NCBI RefSeq assembly: GCF_046630445.1
Contig: NC_092334.1
Coordinates: forward strand, 188,796,501-188,860,500
Direction of reading: 5' to 3'
DNA: 64,000 nucleotides
DNA from: Rutidosis leptorrhynchoides
Taxonomy: Eukaryota; Streptophyta; Magnoliopsida; Asterales; Asteraceae
Every line of letters starts with the position of its first letter. Positions within the stretch are counted from its first letter, which is position 1. Positions 23,955 through 35,579 of the stretch are shown here, one piece after another. Under the pieces are notes generated by a model that ran no database searches, was not told the DNA's origin, and worked only from the letters and a program-made list of their open reading frames with translations. The translations under genes were made by a program, and so were the position numbers.

Positions 23955-24429
23955 TTACCCATTCACCTTAAAGGTATCATTATCTCCATATAATTCCACA
24001 TAAACTTTCAGGTAAGCCTTTTTGAAAACATAAGGACCGGTCCATCTTGACCTTAGCTTCCTGGGTGAAAATTTGAATCGAGAATTAAACTCTAGAACCT
24101 TGTCATTTGGGTAAAAATCCTTAGTTCCCTTAAGCCGGGCATCATGCAATCTTTTAATCTTCTCCTTGTATATCATGGAGTTCTCCCAACCTAAGTTCTT
24201 CTAATTCATGCATTTACATGACCCGTTTCTCCCTCGTTTGATCTAAGTCTAGGTTTACTTGCTTTAATGCCCAATTGGCTCTATGTTCAACCTCCACCGG
24301 GAGGTGACATGCATTTTCATAAACAAAACAAAATGATGTTATACCTATTGGTGTCTTTAAAGCAGTTCTGAATGCCCGTAATGCATCGTCAATTTTGGTT
24401 GACCACACCATACGGTTATTGTTGACCGT
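23955..24429 (-). pseudogene. Athila integrase C-terminal part, remnant
   Basis: Minus-strand frames contain KTPIGITSF and ACHLPVEVEHRANWALK, typical of the Athila integrase core end, then FNSRFKFSPRKLRSRWTGPYV and FKVNG, typical of the C-terminal module. The right edge at 24429 is where the Tat-type element was inserted; the upstream part of the same integrase resumes at 31796. Broken. Confidence 0.85.
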
Positions 24430-25026
24430 TGTTGGTACAATTTTACCTGTACAGAACAATAGCTGCTCAGCGTGTGGTGTATACTGTTGATTGTTGTTTG
24501 CCCTCGAGAAATAATATCTGTAGACCTGGAACATAGATGTAAGATCTGTGGGGTGGCCTCAATCAATCTGTGGATTAATCTGTAATGATCCGTCTAGGAT
24601 ATTGCTACTAAGCGGCTAATGTGCTTTTAGAGTGAGAAAGAACTGCGTGAGAGAGAAAGTGTACTTCTCTCTGACTGAAGTTCAGATCCGAATGATGTGA
24701 AATATGGTGACCCAGGGGGTCTATTTATAGGCGTAGAATGTTCGAAATTCACGGGATACACGTGTCAATCACTGAATGGTTCTGTTACGTGAAGTATCCG
24801 GAATATCGGTGGCGTGTGCTGACGTGGCTGCGTGCCGTTCACACGCTGAGTTAAAGGGCTTATGCATAGAAGCTGCCTGCAAGGCTTACGCTTGGCGCTG
24901 GGCGGCCTGCTCTACGCTGGGCGATAAATACTGAACACCGCTAAATTTTGTTATCTTTTGTTCCTTTTGATCCATTTTTCTGTATGAAAATGGTGTTTTT
25001 ATGCGTGTATCTCCTAGAATACACCA
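24430..25026 (-). repeat. 3' LTR of the Tat-type element
   Basis: The minus strand runs from TGGTGTATTC (25026) to TTGTACCAACA (24430). A TATA box, TATAAATAG, lies at 24721-24729. It is paired with 31180-31795; the two differ by some 35 substitutions and a short length difference near the left end. Confidence 0.85.
24721..24729 (-). promoter_or_regulatory. TATA box in Tat-type LTR
   Basis: The minus strand reads TATAAATAG; it is conserved in the partner LTR at 31490-31498. Confidence 0.6.
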
Positions 25027-25081
25027 TTAAGTCCCCCCAGTTTAATGTCTTTATTTTTGTAAAAAATAAAGTCATTAAACT
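25027..25081 (-). promoter_or_regulatory. Polypurine tract and long hairpin of the Tat-type element
   Basis: The minus strand reads ACTGGGGGGACTTAA just before the LTR start at 25026. Right beside it, 25039-25081 is a 43-nt inverted repeat: arms AGTTTAATG and CATTAAACT outside, CTTTATTTTT and AAAAATAAAG inside, one T-T mismatch and a 3-nt loop. It lies between the polypurine tract and the promoter of the antisense gene. Confidence 0.75.
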
Positions 25082-25279
25082 AAAAATAAAAGATGCCTTT
25101 TTCCTCGAAAATACAAAACTGCCGTAGCCGTCTGTTTTTCTGTGTTGACGTAACATTACCAATTATGAATTTGCCCCCAAAATCTTTTTGATTTATTTTC
25201 AAAATTTAAATTGCTTGCTCTATTGATCTGGCCCATACACGTGTCTCAATCTCATCCCTTTATTATCCATTTGCTTGAC

Positions 25280-25287
25280 TATAAATA
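25280..25287 (+). promoter_or_regulatory. TATA box of the antisense gene
   Basis: TATAAATA, about 150 bp upstream of the ATG at 25436, in the spacing expected for a plant promoter with a leader. This supports independent plus-strand transcription of the antisense gene. Confidence 0.6.
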
Positions 25288-25435
25288 GCCCGACCTTTTA
25301 CCTTTTTCCTCTTCCGAAAACTGATTATTTGCCGTGAAGATATCTTGCAATATATTCATTTTAGTAATCTGTGAAGTGCAAGGTCAGTGATTGTTCATCT
25401 TTTCTTCTATTTGAATTTTTATTTTTCGTACTACC

Positions 25436-27759
25436 ATGGCCGAATCCAGCAGCACGTCTTCTCAGAGAGACAATCGTGACGTCAGCACCATCCCTTCCAG
25501 TATTACTGAAGCCGATATAGAACAGTTATGTAGAAAGCACGTATATCTTAGATTGTTGAATTCTATTGTGCCTTTGCCTAGCGATAGGGCTAATAAACCT
25601 CTGAAGAAGATGATTACCCTCTATAAATTGCAATTAACTATAGGAAACCCCCGTATTCCTCTTTCTTCCTTTCTTCAACAGATTCTTGCCCACTATGGGA
25701 TAGGGCTAAGTCAAATTCATCCATTAGGTTTACAAAAAATTATTCTTTTTAAATGTACTGTAATGCTGTGAAAGAAGCCCCCAATGTGACTATTTTCCAT
25801 GAATTATTCAGAACTAGATTAGTTAGCAAATGCTGGTATACATTCGACTCTAAGCCGAATAAGGCTTTTACTGGGGTGAAGGAAAGTTCTTTAAAGAACT
25901 GGAAAGATCCCTATTTCTTTGTCAATGAGAGGGTTGTTCAGGATTCCTGGGCATGTGTTCGTGGTTGGAGAAAAACTACCATAGGAGTTAGCAAGTCCAC
26001 CACATTATCTGATGATGAAAGCTTTATTCTTGACACCTTGAAGACATTCAAATTTCCACAAAGGTCATATAATGATGATGAAGCCATATTGGTTCTCTGT
26101 AAAATGAGTAACAATTGGCATGCTGGATATGCACCGGTGCTGCGCTGGGAAGGCCGTGGTAGGCACCTTTATTGATATATTCTTTTCTTTGTTATGTTGT
26201 CATGAGTTATATATGTTCTCTTATACATGTTTCTGCTTGTTTGGTATGTTGCCTGTTTACAGAAGAAGAGATGCAGGTTTACAGAACTTTTAAGAAGACC
26301 AATCTAGATCCTTTGATAGTTTTTGAACTGCCCAAAACCCCTGCTGAAATTGAGGTTGACAAAGCCAAAGATGCGGAATTTGAGCAACAGCTGAAGAGCC
26401 CAGAGCGGCCTGTTACTAGTGGAGATGGTGGTATTGTTCAACCATCTCCTGATGTTGAAATTATTGAAACTACTCCCCAACCATCTAGCACCAAGAAGTC
26501 TGCAAGGCGCTCTAAATGTGAAGGGAAGCGTCCAGTGGGTGAAGCTGCTGAAAAACCAAAAAAGAGAAGTATGTATCTTATTTGTATCTGTGTAAGTAAA
26601 TTAATAATTTTGTGTTGAAGCTCTATTGTATATTTATCTCTTTCTTCATTTTCTAGGATTAGTTCTTCAAGATGATATTGTTGATACTTCTACTTGGAAA
26701 GTTCTTGAGAGCAATAAGACTGTTGATGTTGAAGATGACAGTGATGATGATGATGATGAAGAAACTCAAGATGATGAATCTTTTGAGACTCCTTCATTCA
26801 ATACTCTGCGTACCCACAAAGGAACTGACACAACACAATCCTCTGCATCTACTCAACTTCCATCCGTACTGCTAGGCGGTCTACAGGCTTTTCTTGACGA
26901 TCCCAACAACAAATCTGATAGTTTTGCTGAATTTTTGAAGGTAACCCTTATAAGATTTATGATTTATCAACATCATTTCTCTGATAATTGTGTTCTTATC
27001 ATGACCATTGTATTCATTATAGGCAAACACCATTTCTGATTTGTCCTCCTCCCTATCCACCATGACTTATAAACAAAGTTATCAATCCACTGCTGTAGCA
27101 TTCTCTTGAATCAATATGTGATTCATGATCTTAAAATGCAAAAATCCCATGAAACTATTGTTGCCAATGCTGTGCATAATGCGAGCAAGGTGAAGAGGCT
27201 TGAAATTGATTTAGGAGATGTAAATTCAAAGTTGAAGACTGCAGAGGATGCTGTAAAAAAGAAGGATGACCTGTTGGAGGTGGTGGAAGCAAAATGTGCG
27301 TCGAAAATGGTAGAGAAAGAAAAATTCATGGAAGAGAATGATAAGCTGGTGAAGAGTAATGAAGAGCTAAAGAAGGTGCTGGAGGAGAAGAATCAGTTGT
27401 TGGAGGAAAAGATTGTTGCTGCTGCTGATGCTGAAAAGAATTTTACTGATTTAAAAGCTGGTGTCCCTGGTTTTGTGCATAGGGTGTTGAGCTCTTCACT
27501 TGTGGGTCAGAATTTTGATAGGTATCTGGTGGCATCTATAGAAAGTGACCTTTCAGATGCAATGGAGGAAATTTTAAATGCTCTACCTGTGAGGCCTGAC
27601 CCTTTAGCAGCTGCAATTGAAAAACATATGAACCCAGATGCTGGTGCCAAATTGCAGGTGGCCATAGGTGAAGTAACTTCTTTGAAAATTAACTCCTTGG
27701 AAGAAATATGTGCTAAGGATGATGTGTCTGTTAAAGACATTCTAGAGGTGCCTATTTGA
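25436..27759 (+). pseudogene. Antisense gene of the Tat-type element (gypsy-type 'transposase' domain, Pfam Transposase_28-like)
   Basis: It starts at ATG 25436 in a strong plant context (ACCATGGCC). Conceptual segments include a globular N-terminal domain (SQIHPLGLQKI, then TIFHELFRTRLVSKCWYTF and LKNWKDPYFFV) that I recognise from plant proteins annotated as 'putative gypsy type transposon'; then a basic/Pro-rich linker with a possible nuclear signal (KKSARRSK), an acidic Asp/Glu run, and a long coiled coil (about 27130-27430). Three GT-AG introns fit: 26159-26262, 26569-26656 and 26941-27022, as known for antisense ORFs of the Tat lineage. It is broken in about two places. Its function is unknown, and a host-derived origin cannot be excluded. 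Confidence 0.68.
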
Positions 27760-27807
27760 AAAGACAACTAATCTGTAATAACAATGTGTAGCGTCTTTAT
27801 ACTGATA

Positions 27808-27808
<1 letters not shown>

Positions 27809-27865
<57 letters not shown>
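27809..27865. repeat. (TA)n microsatellite downstream of the antisense gene
   Basis: Pure TA run about 50 bp after the end of the antisense coding region. Confidence 0.95.
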
Positions 27866-27868
<3 letters not shown>

Positions 27869-28874
27869 GTCCTTTTGGTTAATGTTGGTATTTTTTGCTG
27901 CTTTCCATGATTGAAGTATCACTGCCATATGTGTTTAACCATTGCAAGCTTTGTTAAAAAGCTTAGATTTCACATCATATGAAATGATTTTTGTCTTAAA
28001 CTGATTTTTGAATTTGTACATGAATTGGATTGTGTATACATGCTATTAAAATTGTATGCCTGTTTTGTAACGTCATTCAGCAAAACGTATTTAACTTTGT
28101 TATTGTTGTGTAATGAATATATCAGAAAATTTATCCGTTCTCCATTCTGCGTTAAAGCACTTGTTTTGTAAAGAAACATTGGGAATTCTCAGACTAGTTG
28201 TGAAGTAGGGTATAAATGAATCATAATGTTGTTATACTATTTATATGTTATAAAAATTGATAAATCTGTTAGAGAAATTTCTGTTTATGGAATTAACGGT
28301 GTTCCGTTTAGCGTGTTGCGCTCAGATGTTGTGCGGCTTACAAAATACAATTGTATTTAATTTTTTCTGCTTTCAAGATATAAATGGATTTATGCCATTG
28401 TGATAAACCATTATGTTTGTCATGACATTATGAGATCTTTACTTTTGCCTCGGTGCCCTCTAGCGAAGTAAACACTTTACGCTAGCCGATCCCTTGTGTC
28501 TATAATGTTGACACAAGAGTCTCTACTATCAGGGGCATAAAAATGCCTTGCCTTATGTGGGTAGGTATGAATGCTATTCTTTGCATTCGTAACGCGTATT
28601 GCGTGAGAAAAAATAAAATTTTATTGATAATACTGTCACACATACAGCATTTTGTGTAATATCTTCGCATGAGGTGATCAAGTCCCAATCAGAAAATTAC
28701 AAAAAGTGTATTGTGTTATTTTCCGAACTGATGGTAATTAGAAATGTGATAAAAACTGTTCTGTAAGATTGATGCTATTATACTGTCTTCTGTGCAGCGT
28801 GCTGCATCATCCTTTCAATGCCCCCACATTTTAGGTGGTTTAAAGTACCCGTTTACATCATTCCTGCTGAATAA
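27866..28874. other. Spacer between convergent antisense gene and gag-protease
   Basis: About 1 kb with no frame of interest. It lies where both transcription units of the element would end. In an autonomous relative, RT, RNase H and integrase would lie between protease and the antisense gene; none of their motifs is visible here. Confidence 0.6.
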
Positions 28875-29807
28875 CTACCTCGATGATTCCCCTCTAGAAA
28901 AATTCCCTCGAGCTTCATAAACAATTGATCTTTCCCCTGCTGAACCCACATATTCAGAACTTATCACTGCCACACCGTTGGGTGTTGGGAAACGCAATTC
29001 TGCATGCGGTGTAGAAGTAATTGCTCCAAACTTGCGAAGGGTCCGCCTTCCAAATAATGCATTGAATCTTGATCTGCCATCAACAAATGTAAAATCCACA
29101 ATTTCTATTCGAATCAAAGGATGTGTTCCCAATGTTACATCCAGCTTCACCTTACCAACTGCCTTCATAGACTCCCCCGTGATGCCAGCAATCTTCAAAT
29201 TCATGTAGCGAAGCCTATCCTTCACGCTGAACGGATAATCTCTAAAACAATATAAATACAAGAGATCTGCCTTGCTACCTGTATCAGTATAGATTCTGCT
29301 AATGTTTCTATTTGCAATGACAGCTGAAATAACCACAAGCTCCTCTGATAGTCGCCATTTTGGAATGGTGTGAAATATGATTGGAGGATACATCCTTTGC
29401 TCCGTCCTGCGCTCTCCGTCTGCATCATTTTCATCGACCGTATTCCATATAACCTTGATATGTTTCTCAGGGGTTGGGTCCCTCTCATCTTTCTTCTCTT
29501 CTCTTCTGTTCCAGTTATTCCGTCCACCGTGATGAACTTTTCTTTGCCAAGCAAAACGCTTGTTTGGATCATTCCTCCGATATTGTTTTCCTGGTAATAG
29601 ATGGTTTAGCTCCCCAGCTTTGATCTTTGCAATGATTTCTCTCATCAGCGACTTGCAATTGTCAGTGTCGTGTCCATATGCTTCATGAAAATCACACCAC
29701 TTGTCACTCTGTGGTCCTTGACATTCTTTCATTGGTGGTGGAGGGTGAAAGGTTTCCTTAACGGGTTCTGTAAACAAGATTTCTCTTGGAGTTTTTGTTA
29801 AAGCCAT
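28875..29807 (-). pseudogene. Gag C-terminus and aspartic protease of the Tat-type element
   Basis: A 310-codon minus-strand frame. Early residues hold a plant Tat-type nucleocapsid motif, CDFHEAYGHDTDNC (about residues 38-51), then a basic linker rich in R and K. The second half is a retropepsin-like domain with the active-site region IYTDTGSKADLLY and the later FNALFGRRTLRKFGA. It should cut the Gag precursor in particles. The N-terminal Gag continues upstream at 29808-31061 in other frames, so the gene as a whole is broken. No RT follows. Confidence 0.75.
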
Positions 29808-31061
29808 GATAAGTGGATGTCTGTCTAATGGCTTTCGATGGTGATAATTGTCATTCGGATGATTATTCCCTCTCTAATCGTGTTGCTGTTTCTGGTAATT
29901 ATTATCATACCCATGTTGCCTCTGGTAGTTATCATTCCTGTTCCTTTCTTCACCTTGTGGTCTGAAATTTCTTTAATAATTATCCACTCTTGGATATCCC
30001 ATCTCTCCTGCTCTCAAGTGCTTCTGAGCAATACCCAATGCCTGATGCAATGTTTTTAGAATATCATAACGCAAAGCATGAATTAATCGTGCAAAACGTC
30101 ACTGATCGAGACAAAATATAAATCCTGAAATAAGCTGAGACTCTGGTATGTCTGGTATCTTCTGACATTCAATGGTATAACGCTTCATAAAATCACTCAG
30201 TGATTCATTCTGGTGCATTGTTATCTCGTGTGCATCAAGATGTGACAACATGCAGCTTCTCAAACTTTGATATTGCATCACAAACTTTACCCTCAAATTA
30301 AGGAAACTGGTAATACTCCTTGGTGGCAAACTAGTAAACCACTCCCTTGCCATTTTCTGCAGTACCATTGGAAACATATGGCACGCAGTTTCATCTTTCT
30401 AATGTTGTAACCTCATAACACCTTCAAACATAGTCAGAAAATCTTCTGGATCCGTTGTACCATCATAAACACCGATAGATGGAATTCCCAAATTTCTTGG
30501 CAATGAATAATTTGCAATTCTAGGGATAAAACACTGTGTTGACTCTGCCATTGCTGGTGGTTTGATAGCTTCATCTCTAGTAATCAAAGCAAACAAATTA
30601 TCCACAGTCGTTGTACAGATGGCTGGTTGTGCTAATTTTTGCTTATATCATGAAGGTGCCGTCTTGGTTAAAATTTCATCCAATAACTTTCCTGCCATCT
30701 CCTCAGTCATAAAGAACTCTTCATCTTCTTCTCCAAAATACCAATCATAATCCATGAAACCTTAATCACTGTGTTGATTGTCAGTATCATCAACTAAAGC
30801 ATTCAACTGATTGAATAGCTTAAACAATTGTGATTTGGAAATTGATTTTCCTTTGCGGTTGTGCTTAACATTCACGTCAGATATCTTCTTAAAAGAAACA
30901 TTATGTGTTCCTCGCCTGGCTTTCCACATTCCTACACTAGAACTTTCCATCAATGATTTTCTCAATCGTGGTATGGTTTCATGAACTTGATCATCTGCTG
31001 TACCAGTGTGTAAATGATCTTCTTCCTCAATTGAAGTCTCTTCAAGAGTTAACTGATCCAC
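29808..31061 (-). pseudogene. Gag N-terminal and capsid region of the Tat-type element
   Basis: Minus-strand pieces match the plant retrotransposon Gag domain: GIPSIGVYDGTTDPEDFL (near 30450), then AREWFTSLPPRSITSF and SLSDFMKRYTIECQKIPD (30130-30370). An N-terminal part at 30762-31061 is charged, with KARRGTHNVSFKK. Gag would build the particle. It is broken in several places; the start codon of the full protein is not certain. Confidence 0.75.
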
Positions 31062-31159
31062 GGGTATATTCTCGTTGATGTTTTCATCAATTGGTTCAAG
31101 TACTGCTTTTGATTAAGTTGTTTCAGTTGCCTTCGTGTTCTTGGTGGGTTTGGTGGTCT

Positions 31160-31177
31160 CTGAGACGGGTGGCACCA
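31160..31177 (-). promoter_or_regulatory. Candidate primer binding site of the Tat-type element
   Basis: The minus strand reads TGGTGCCACCCGTCTCAG two bases after the end of the right LTR. Position and the TGG start fit a primer site; the cognate tRNA was not identified. Confidence 0.55.
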
Positions 31178-31179
31178 TT

Positions 31180-31795
31180 TGTTGGTACAATTTTCCGTAA
31201 AGCGGTTGTAAGGTACCGATACAGAACAATAGCTGCTCAGCATGTGGCGTATACTGTTGATTGTTGTTTGCCCTCGAGAAATAATCTCTGTAGACCCGAA
31301 ACACAGATGTAAGATCTGTGGGGTGGCCTCAATCAATCTGTGGACAATCTGTAATGATCCGTCTAACGTATTGCTGCTAAGCGACTAATGTGCTTTTAGA
31401 GTGAGAAAGAACTGTGTGAGAGAGAAAGTGTACTTCTCTCTGATTGAAGTTTAGATCCGAATGATGTGAAATGTGGTGACTCAGGGGGTCTATTTATAGG
31501 CGTAGAATATCCAAAATTCACAGGATACACGTGTTAATCACTGAATGGTTCTGTTACGTGAAGTATCTGGAATGTCGGTGGCGTGTGCTGACGTGGCTGC
31601 GTGCCGTTAACGTGCTGAGTTAAAGGGCTTATGCATAGGAGCTGTCTGCAGGGCTTACGCTTGACGCTGGGTGGCCTGCTCTACGCTGGGCGGTAAATAC
31701 TGAACACCGCTAAATTTTGTTATCTTTTGTGCTTTTTGATCCATTTTTCTGTATGAAAATGGTGTTTTTATGCGTGTATTTCCTAGGATACACCA
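31180..31795 (-). repeat. 5' LTR of the Tat-type element
   Basis: Partner of 24430-25026, with the TATA box at 31490-31498. It would drive gag-protease transcription towards lower coordinates. The right edge at 31795 joins Athila integrase sequence directly. Confidence 0.85.
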
Positions 31796-32400
31796 TTAAT
31801 TGTCTTTTCTAGAATCCTTTTTAACGCCCGGTTCGTATTCTCCACTTGACCACTCATTTGGGGGTGGTATGGGGCTGAGAACCAGTGCGTTATACCATAC
31901 TTTTAACACTTTCTCCAAAAGACTATTCGCAAAGTGTGTTCCCCTATCCGAGATCAATGCCTTAGGCACTCCAAACCTAGCAAACAAACCCTTTAAAAAC
32001 TTAATCACTATCTAAGCATCATTGGTGGGCAAAGCTTTTGCCTCGAACTACTTTGAAACGTAGTCAATCGCAACCATAAGGTAAAGACATTTATTAGAAT
32101 TTAGAAACGGGCCCATAAAATCTATGCCCACACATCGAATATCTCACAAATTTGTATCCCGGTTTGGGGCAGTTCGTCCCTTTTCAAAATTGACCCAGAT
32201 CTTTGACAATAAAAACCGGAATCAAACACCTTTTTGGCGGTGTGATTCGGCCCGAAATGTCCTCCCGTGGGTCCATTATGACAACTTTTTAAAATCTCCC
32301 GGGCCTTTTGCCCATAGACACACCTTTGGATTACTTGATCTGCCCTAATGTGAAACAAATCCGGTTCCTTCCAAAAATAATACTTCAAGTCATTGAAAAA
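31796..32400 (-). pseudogene. Athila integrase N-terminal and core, remnant
   Basis: Minus-strand frames contain a zinc-binding region ([19 protein letters not shown] near 32260-32300) and a core segment, FARFGVPKALISDRGTHFAN (near 31900-31980), typical of Athila integrases. It continues at 24429 on the far side of the Tat-type insertion. Broken in several places. Confidence 0.85.
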
Positions 32401-32504
32401 TGTTTTCCTTTGTTGATACGAAAGTCCCTTTTAAATCACCTTAGAGGATAAATACTTAGAAAAGTTTGCAAACCATGAGATTTCATCAACAAGGTCAACT
32501 CGCA

Positions 32505-33742
32505 TTAAGTGTTCATCTGGGAAAGTGTCCCAGATTTTGGATTCATCCAAAGTTGTAAATCGGGGTTGTCTAACCTTGACAAATGGTCGGCGGCCACATT
32601 TTTGGCCCCCTTCTGTTCTTTTATCTCAATGTCAAATTCATGTAAAAGTAGGACCCAATGAATCAAGCGGTGCTTCGAATATTGTTTTTGAGAAAGGTAT
32701 TTCAATGCGTAGTGATCCGTGTAAACGATCGCTTTTGAAAGCACAAGATAAGACTGAAACTTGTCAAATACAAATAAAACTGTGAGAAGTTCTTTCTCAG
32801 TGGTTGTATAATTCAATTAGGCCTCATTCAACGTTTTGCTCGCGTAATAGATAGGCCTAATATGTTGGTCAACCCTTTGACCAAGTACATCACCAAGTGC
32901 AAAATCACTTGCATCGCTCATCAACTCAAAATCCTTGTCCCAATCGGGAGAGATGAGAATTGGTCGATGGGTGAGTTTGTCTTTCAAAAAATCAAATGCT
33001 TCGGTGCACTCATCATCGAACACAAATGGTTGGTCCTTCTCTAATAATTTGGTCATGGGTCGCGCAATCTTTGAAAAATCCTTTATAAAACGGCGGTAAT
33101 AACCCGCATGACCTAGGAAACACCTTATGGCTTTGACATCGGATGGTTTTGGAAGATCTTTTATAACACTAATTTTCGCTTTATTAACCTCAATCCCCAC
33201 TTTTGAAATTTTATGACCCAAAACAACCCCCTCGTTCACCATAAAGTGACACTTCTCTCAATTTAATACCAAATTAGCTTTTTCACAACGGGTTAATATT
33301 TGGTCCAAGTTTTAAGACAATGGTCAAAATAGTCCCCAAATACCGAAAACTCATCCATGAACACCTCCAACGTGTCCTAAACCATATCCGAAAATATTTC
33401 CATCATGCATCTTTGGAATATCCCATGTGCATTGCACAACCCAAAGGGCATTCTTCGGTAAGAAAAAGTGCCATATGGATATGTGAAAGTGGTCTTTTCT
33501 TGATCCTCGGGGTCGATTGAAATCTGAAAATATCTCAAGAATCCGTCAAGAAAGCAATAAAACTCCTTCCCGGCTAGACATTCAATCATTTGATCAATAT
33601 AAGGGAGAGGGAAATGGTCTTTCCTTGTAGCATTGTTGAGACACCTATAATCAATGTATACCCTCCATCTGGTGATGGTTTGGGTCGGGACAACTTTATT
33701 TTGATCATTGAGAATCACCGTGGTCCCACCCTTTTTGGGCAC
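32505..33742 (-). pseudogene. Athila reverse transcriptase and RNase H, remnant
   Basis: Minus strand: YIDYRCLNNATRKDHFPLPY and FSYRRMPFGLCNAHGIFQRC mark the RT fingers and palm (33380-33690). Then come GHKISKVGIEVNKAKI and [14 protein letters not shown] (33100-33240), the RT thumb and connection. RNase H follows, with FELMSDASDFALGDVLGQR and [12 protein letters not shown] (32680-32940). Domain order is standard for Ty3/gypsy. Broken. Confidence 0.88.
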
Positions 33743-34939
33743 TAACGAGACTCACCCAAGGTGAGTCGGAAATTGGGTAGATAAGGCCCGCATCTAACAA
33801 CTTAATAACTTCCTTTTTCATAACTTCTTTCATATTCAGGTTGAGTCGACGTTATCTTTGAACAACGGGTTTGAAATTCTATTCCATTGCAATTTTGTGG
33901 GTACAATAAGATGTACTAATCCCCGGTATGTCTGTGGTTTTCCATGCAATAGCCTTGTGGTGAGACTTGAGAAGTGAAACAAGTCGTGTCTTTTGATCAT
34001 TGGTGAGTCTGGATAAGATAATCACCAGTAATTGACTTGATTCCTTGAGGTAAGCATACTCAAGGTGCTCGGGAAGCTCCTTTAATTCAAGAGTAGGAGG
34101 TTCTTCCCATGAAGACTTGATTCTAAATCTATCTTCATTGGGAATGGCCTCAAATGATTCTTCCCATGTGGTTTCACTTTCAACCTCACAATCATCAACA
34201 TTCACATTCATTAGGTCTCTAAAGTCGACTTCTAGGTCCATGGTTTCCTTTTCAAAAAGTGTGTTGAACCCGGTGGTATCAACTGCTAAGCGTTTTTCAA
34301 ACTCATCATCTAGAAATTGGTCAATAATGTCAATGGCAGAGCACTCATTGTCATTGGTCTCGAACGATTGCTTCATAGCTTCCCTAATATTAACGGTCAC
34401 ACGCTCAACACCCACACCAATGTTGAGTTGGTTGCGTTGGACTAAAATGATTGTGTCTCCGGTTGCTAAAAATGGTCTCCCTAAGATGAGTAGAACTTGA
34501 AGGTCTTCCTTCATTTCCATAATCACAAAGTCAACCGGGAACACCAATGTGTCAATGCTAACCAAGATGTCCTCAGCTATACTAATGGCGGTGTCATATG
34601 AATGGTTGGCCAATCTAATTCTAATATGGGTCGGTTTTAGAGGTCCAAGGCTAAGTCTTTCATATAGTGAGTGGGGCATAAGATTAATGCTTGCACCCAA
34701 GTCGGCAAGTGCGTTAAACACTTTCGATTCACCAAATTTGCAAGGGAAAACAAATTTTATGGATCTCCTAACTTTTTTGGAACCCTTGGCCTTGATGCTA
34801 AAATCTTGTTACATTCCTCTTCAATGAAGAAGGATGTCTCATCATGATATTTATCACTTTGAGAGATTAACTCCTTGATGAAGCGACCATAATTCGGCAT
34901 TCCTTTGAAAACATCGGTGATTGGAAAGTTGACCGTCAC
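33743..34939 (-). pseudogene. Athila protease region and linker, remnant
   Basis: The longest frame (33879-34721, 280 codons) begins with the aspartic-protease active-site region NALADLGASINLMPHSLYERL and includes VLLILGRPFLATGDTII, the second conserved protease segment. A linker with acidic stretches leads to RT. A piece at 34757-34939 continues upstream towards gag. Broken. Confidence 0.82.
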
Positions 34940-35579
34940 ATTTTTAATTATGTCTTGGAACTTTTTGTATTGATCAGCCGCTACTTTACATTCTTTAAAG
35001 CTTTAGGATACGGAACTGCTTGCTTAGCCTTCAAAGGCTCACAACCCTTTTTCTTAACCTTTTAATCATTACCCTTATTCCCCGGTTGAGTCTACCTTTT
35101 CTTTACCCTTTTCATTACTAACCCCAATCTCATTTTCGATGAAGCGTGGAAGTGGTTCTTGGGTGATAAAGGTTTGTGGTTCGGGACTTTCATTTCCCTC
35201 ATTCAAGGTTAAACCACTTCGGGTGGTTATGGCATTGACGTTTTCATTTCGATTTTGGTTTTGGTTGGTGTTGATGGTTTCAATGGGAATGTTTCTTGTG
35301 TTGTTGTGGTTTTTGATGGTTTTGGTTATTGTTGTGATTAATGTTAGGATTGACTTGTGTATTCGATGGTAAAGCTCCTTAAGGTCTCTTGGCCACTTGA
35401 TTAGACAATCTTCCAACCGTGCTTTCTAGATTTCGAAAAGATGTTTGATGATGTCATAGTTGTTGCTTAAAAATTTCATTCTCTTTCATCAAAAACGCCC
35501 CATTTGTCTCCACCTTCTTGATGTAATTTTGCATAATCTCCTCTAAGTTTCTTGTTGGTTGAGGTGGTTGAGTGTTTTG
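34940..35579 (-). other. Gag-protease linker of the Athila element
   Basis: Low-complexity minus-strand sequence; one 113-codon frame (35075-35416) is Asn/Thr/Ile-rich and ends in a KGKEK stretch. It has no defined domain, as usual between Athila Gag and protease. Confidence 0.55.

Larger units (their letters stand above)
24430..31795 (-). mobile_element. Tat/Retand-type Ty3 element with antisense gene, no visible RT/integrase
   Basis: A 7.4-kb element inserted in Athila integrase. It has LTRs of about 0.6 kb (24430-25026, 31180-31795), TG...CA ends, a polypurine tract at the left LTR and a candidate primer site at the right LTR, all giving minus-strand orientation. Gag and aspartic protease lie at 28875-31061. 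The space where RT, RNase H and integrase would be is instead occupied by a spliced-looking plus-strand gene (25436-27759). Antisense extra ORFs are known in the Tat lineage. LTRs differ by roughly 6% by eye (a few million years). No clear target duplication was found. Reading frames are broken in several places. Confidence 0.82.

Noticed and set aside
28978-29208. Plus-strand frames opposite the Tat-type gag-protease, possibly further antisense genes
   Set aside because: Short, no start context or motif, and fully explained as the complement of the protease coding region.
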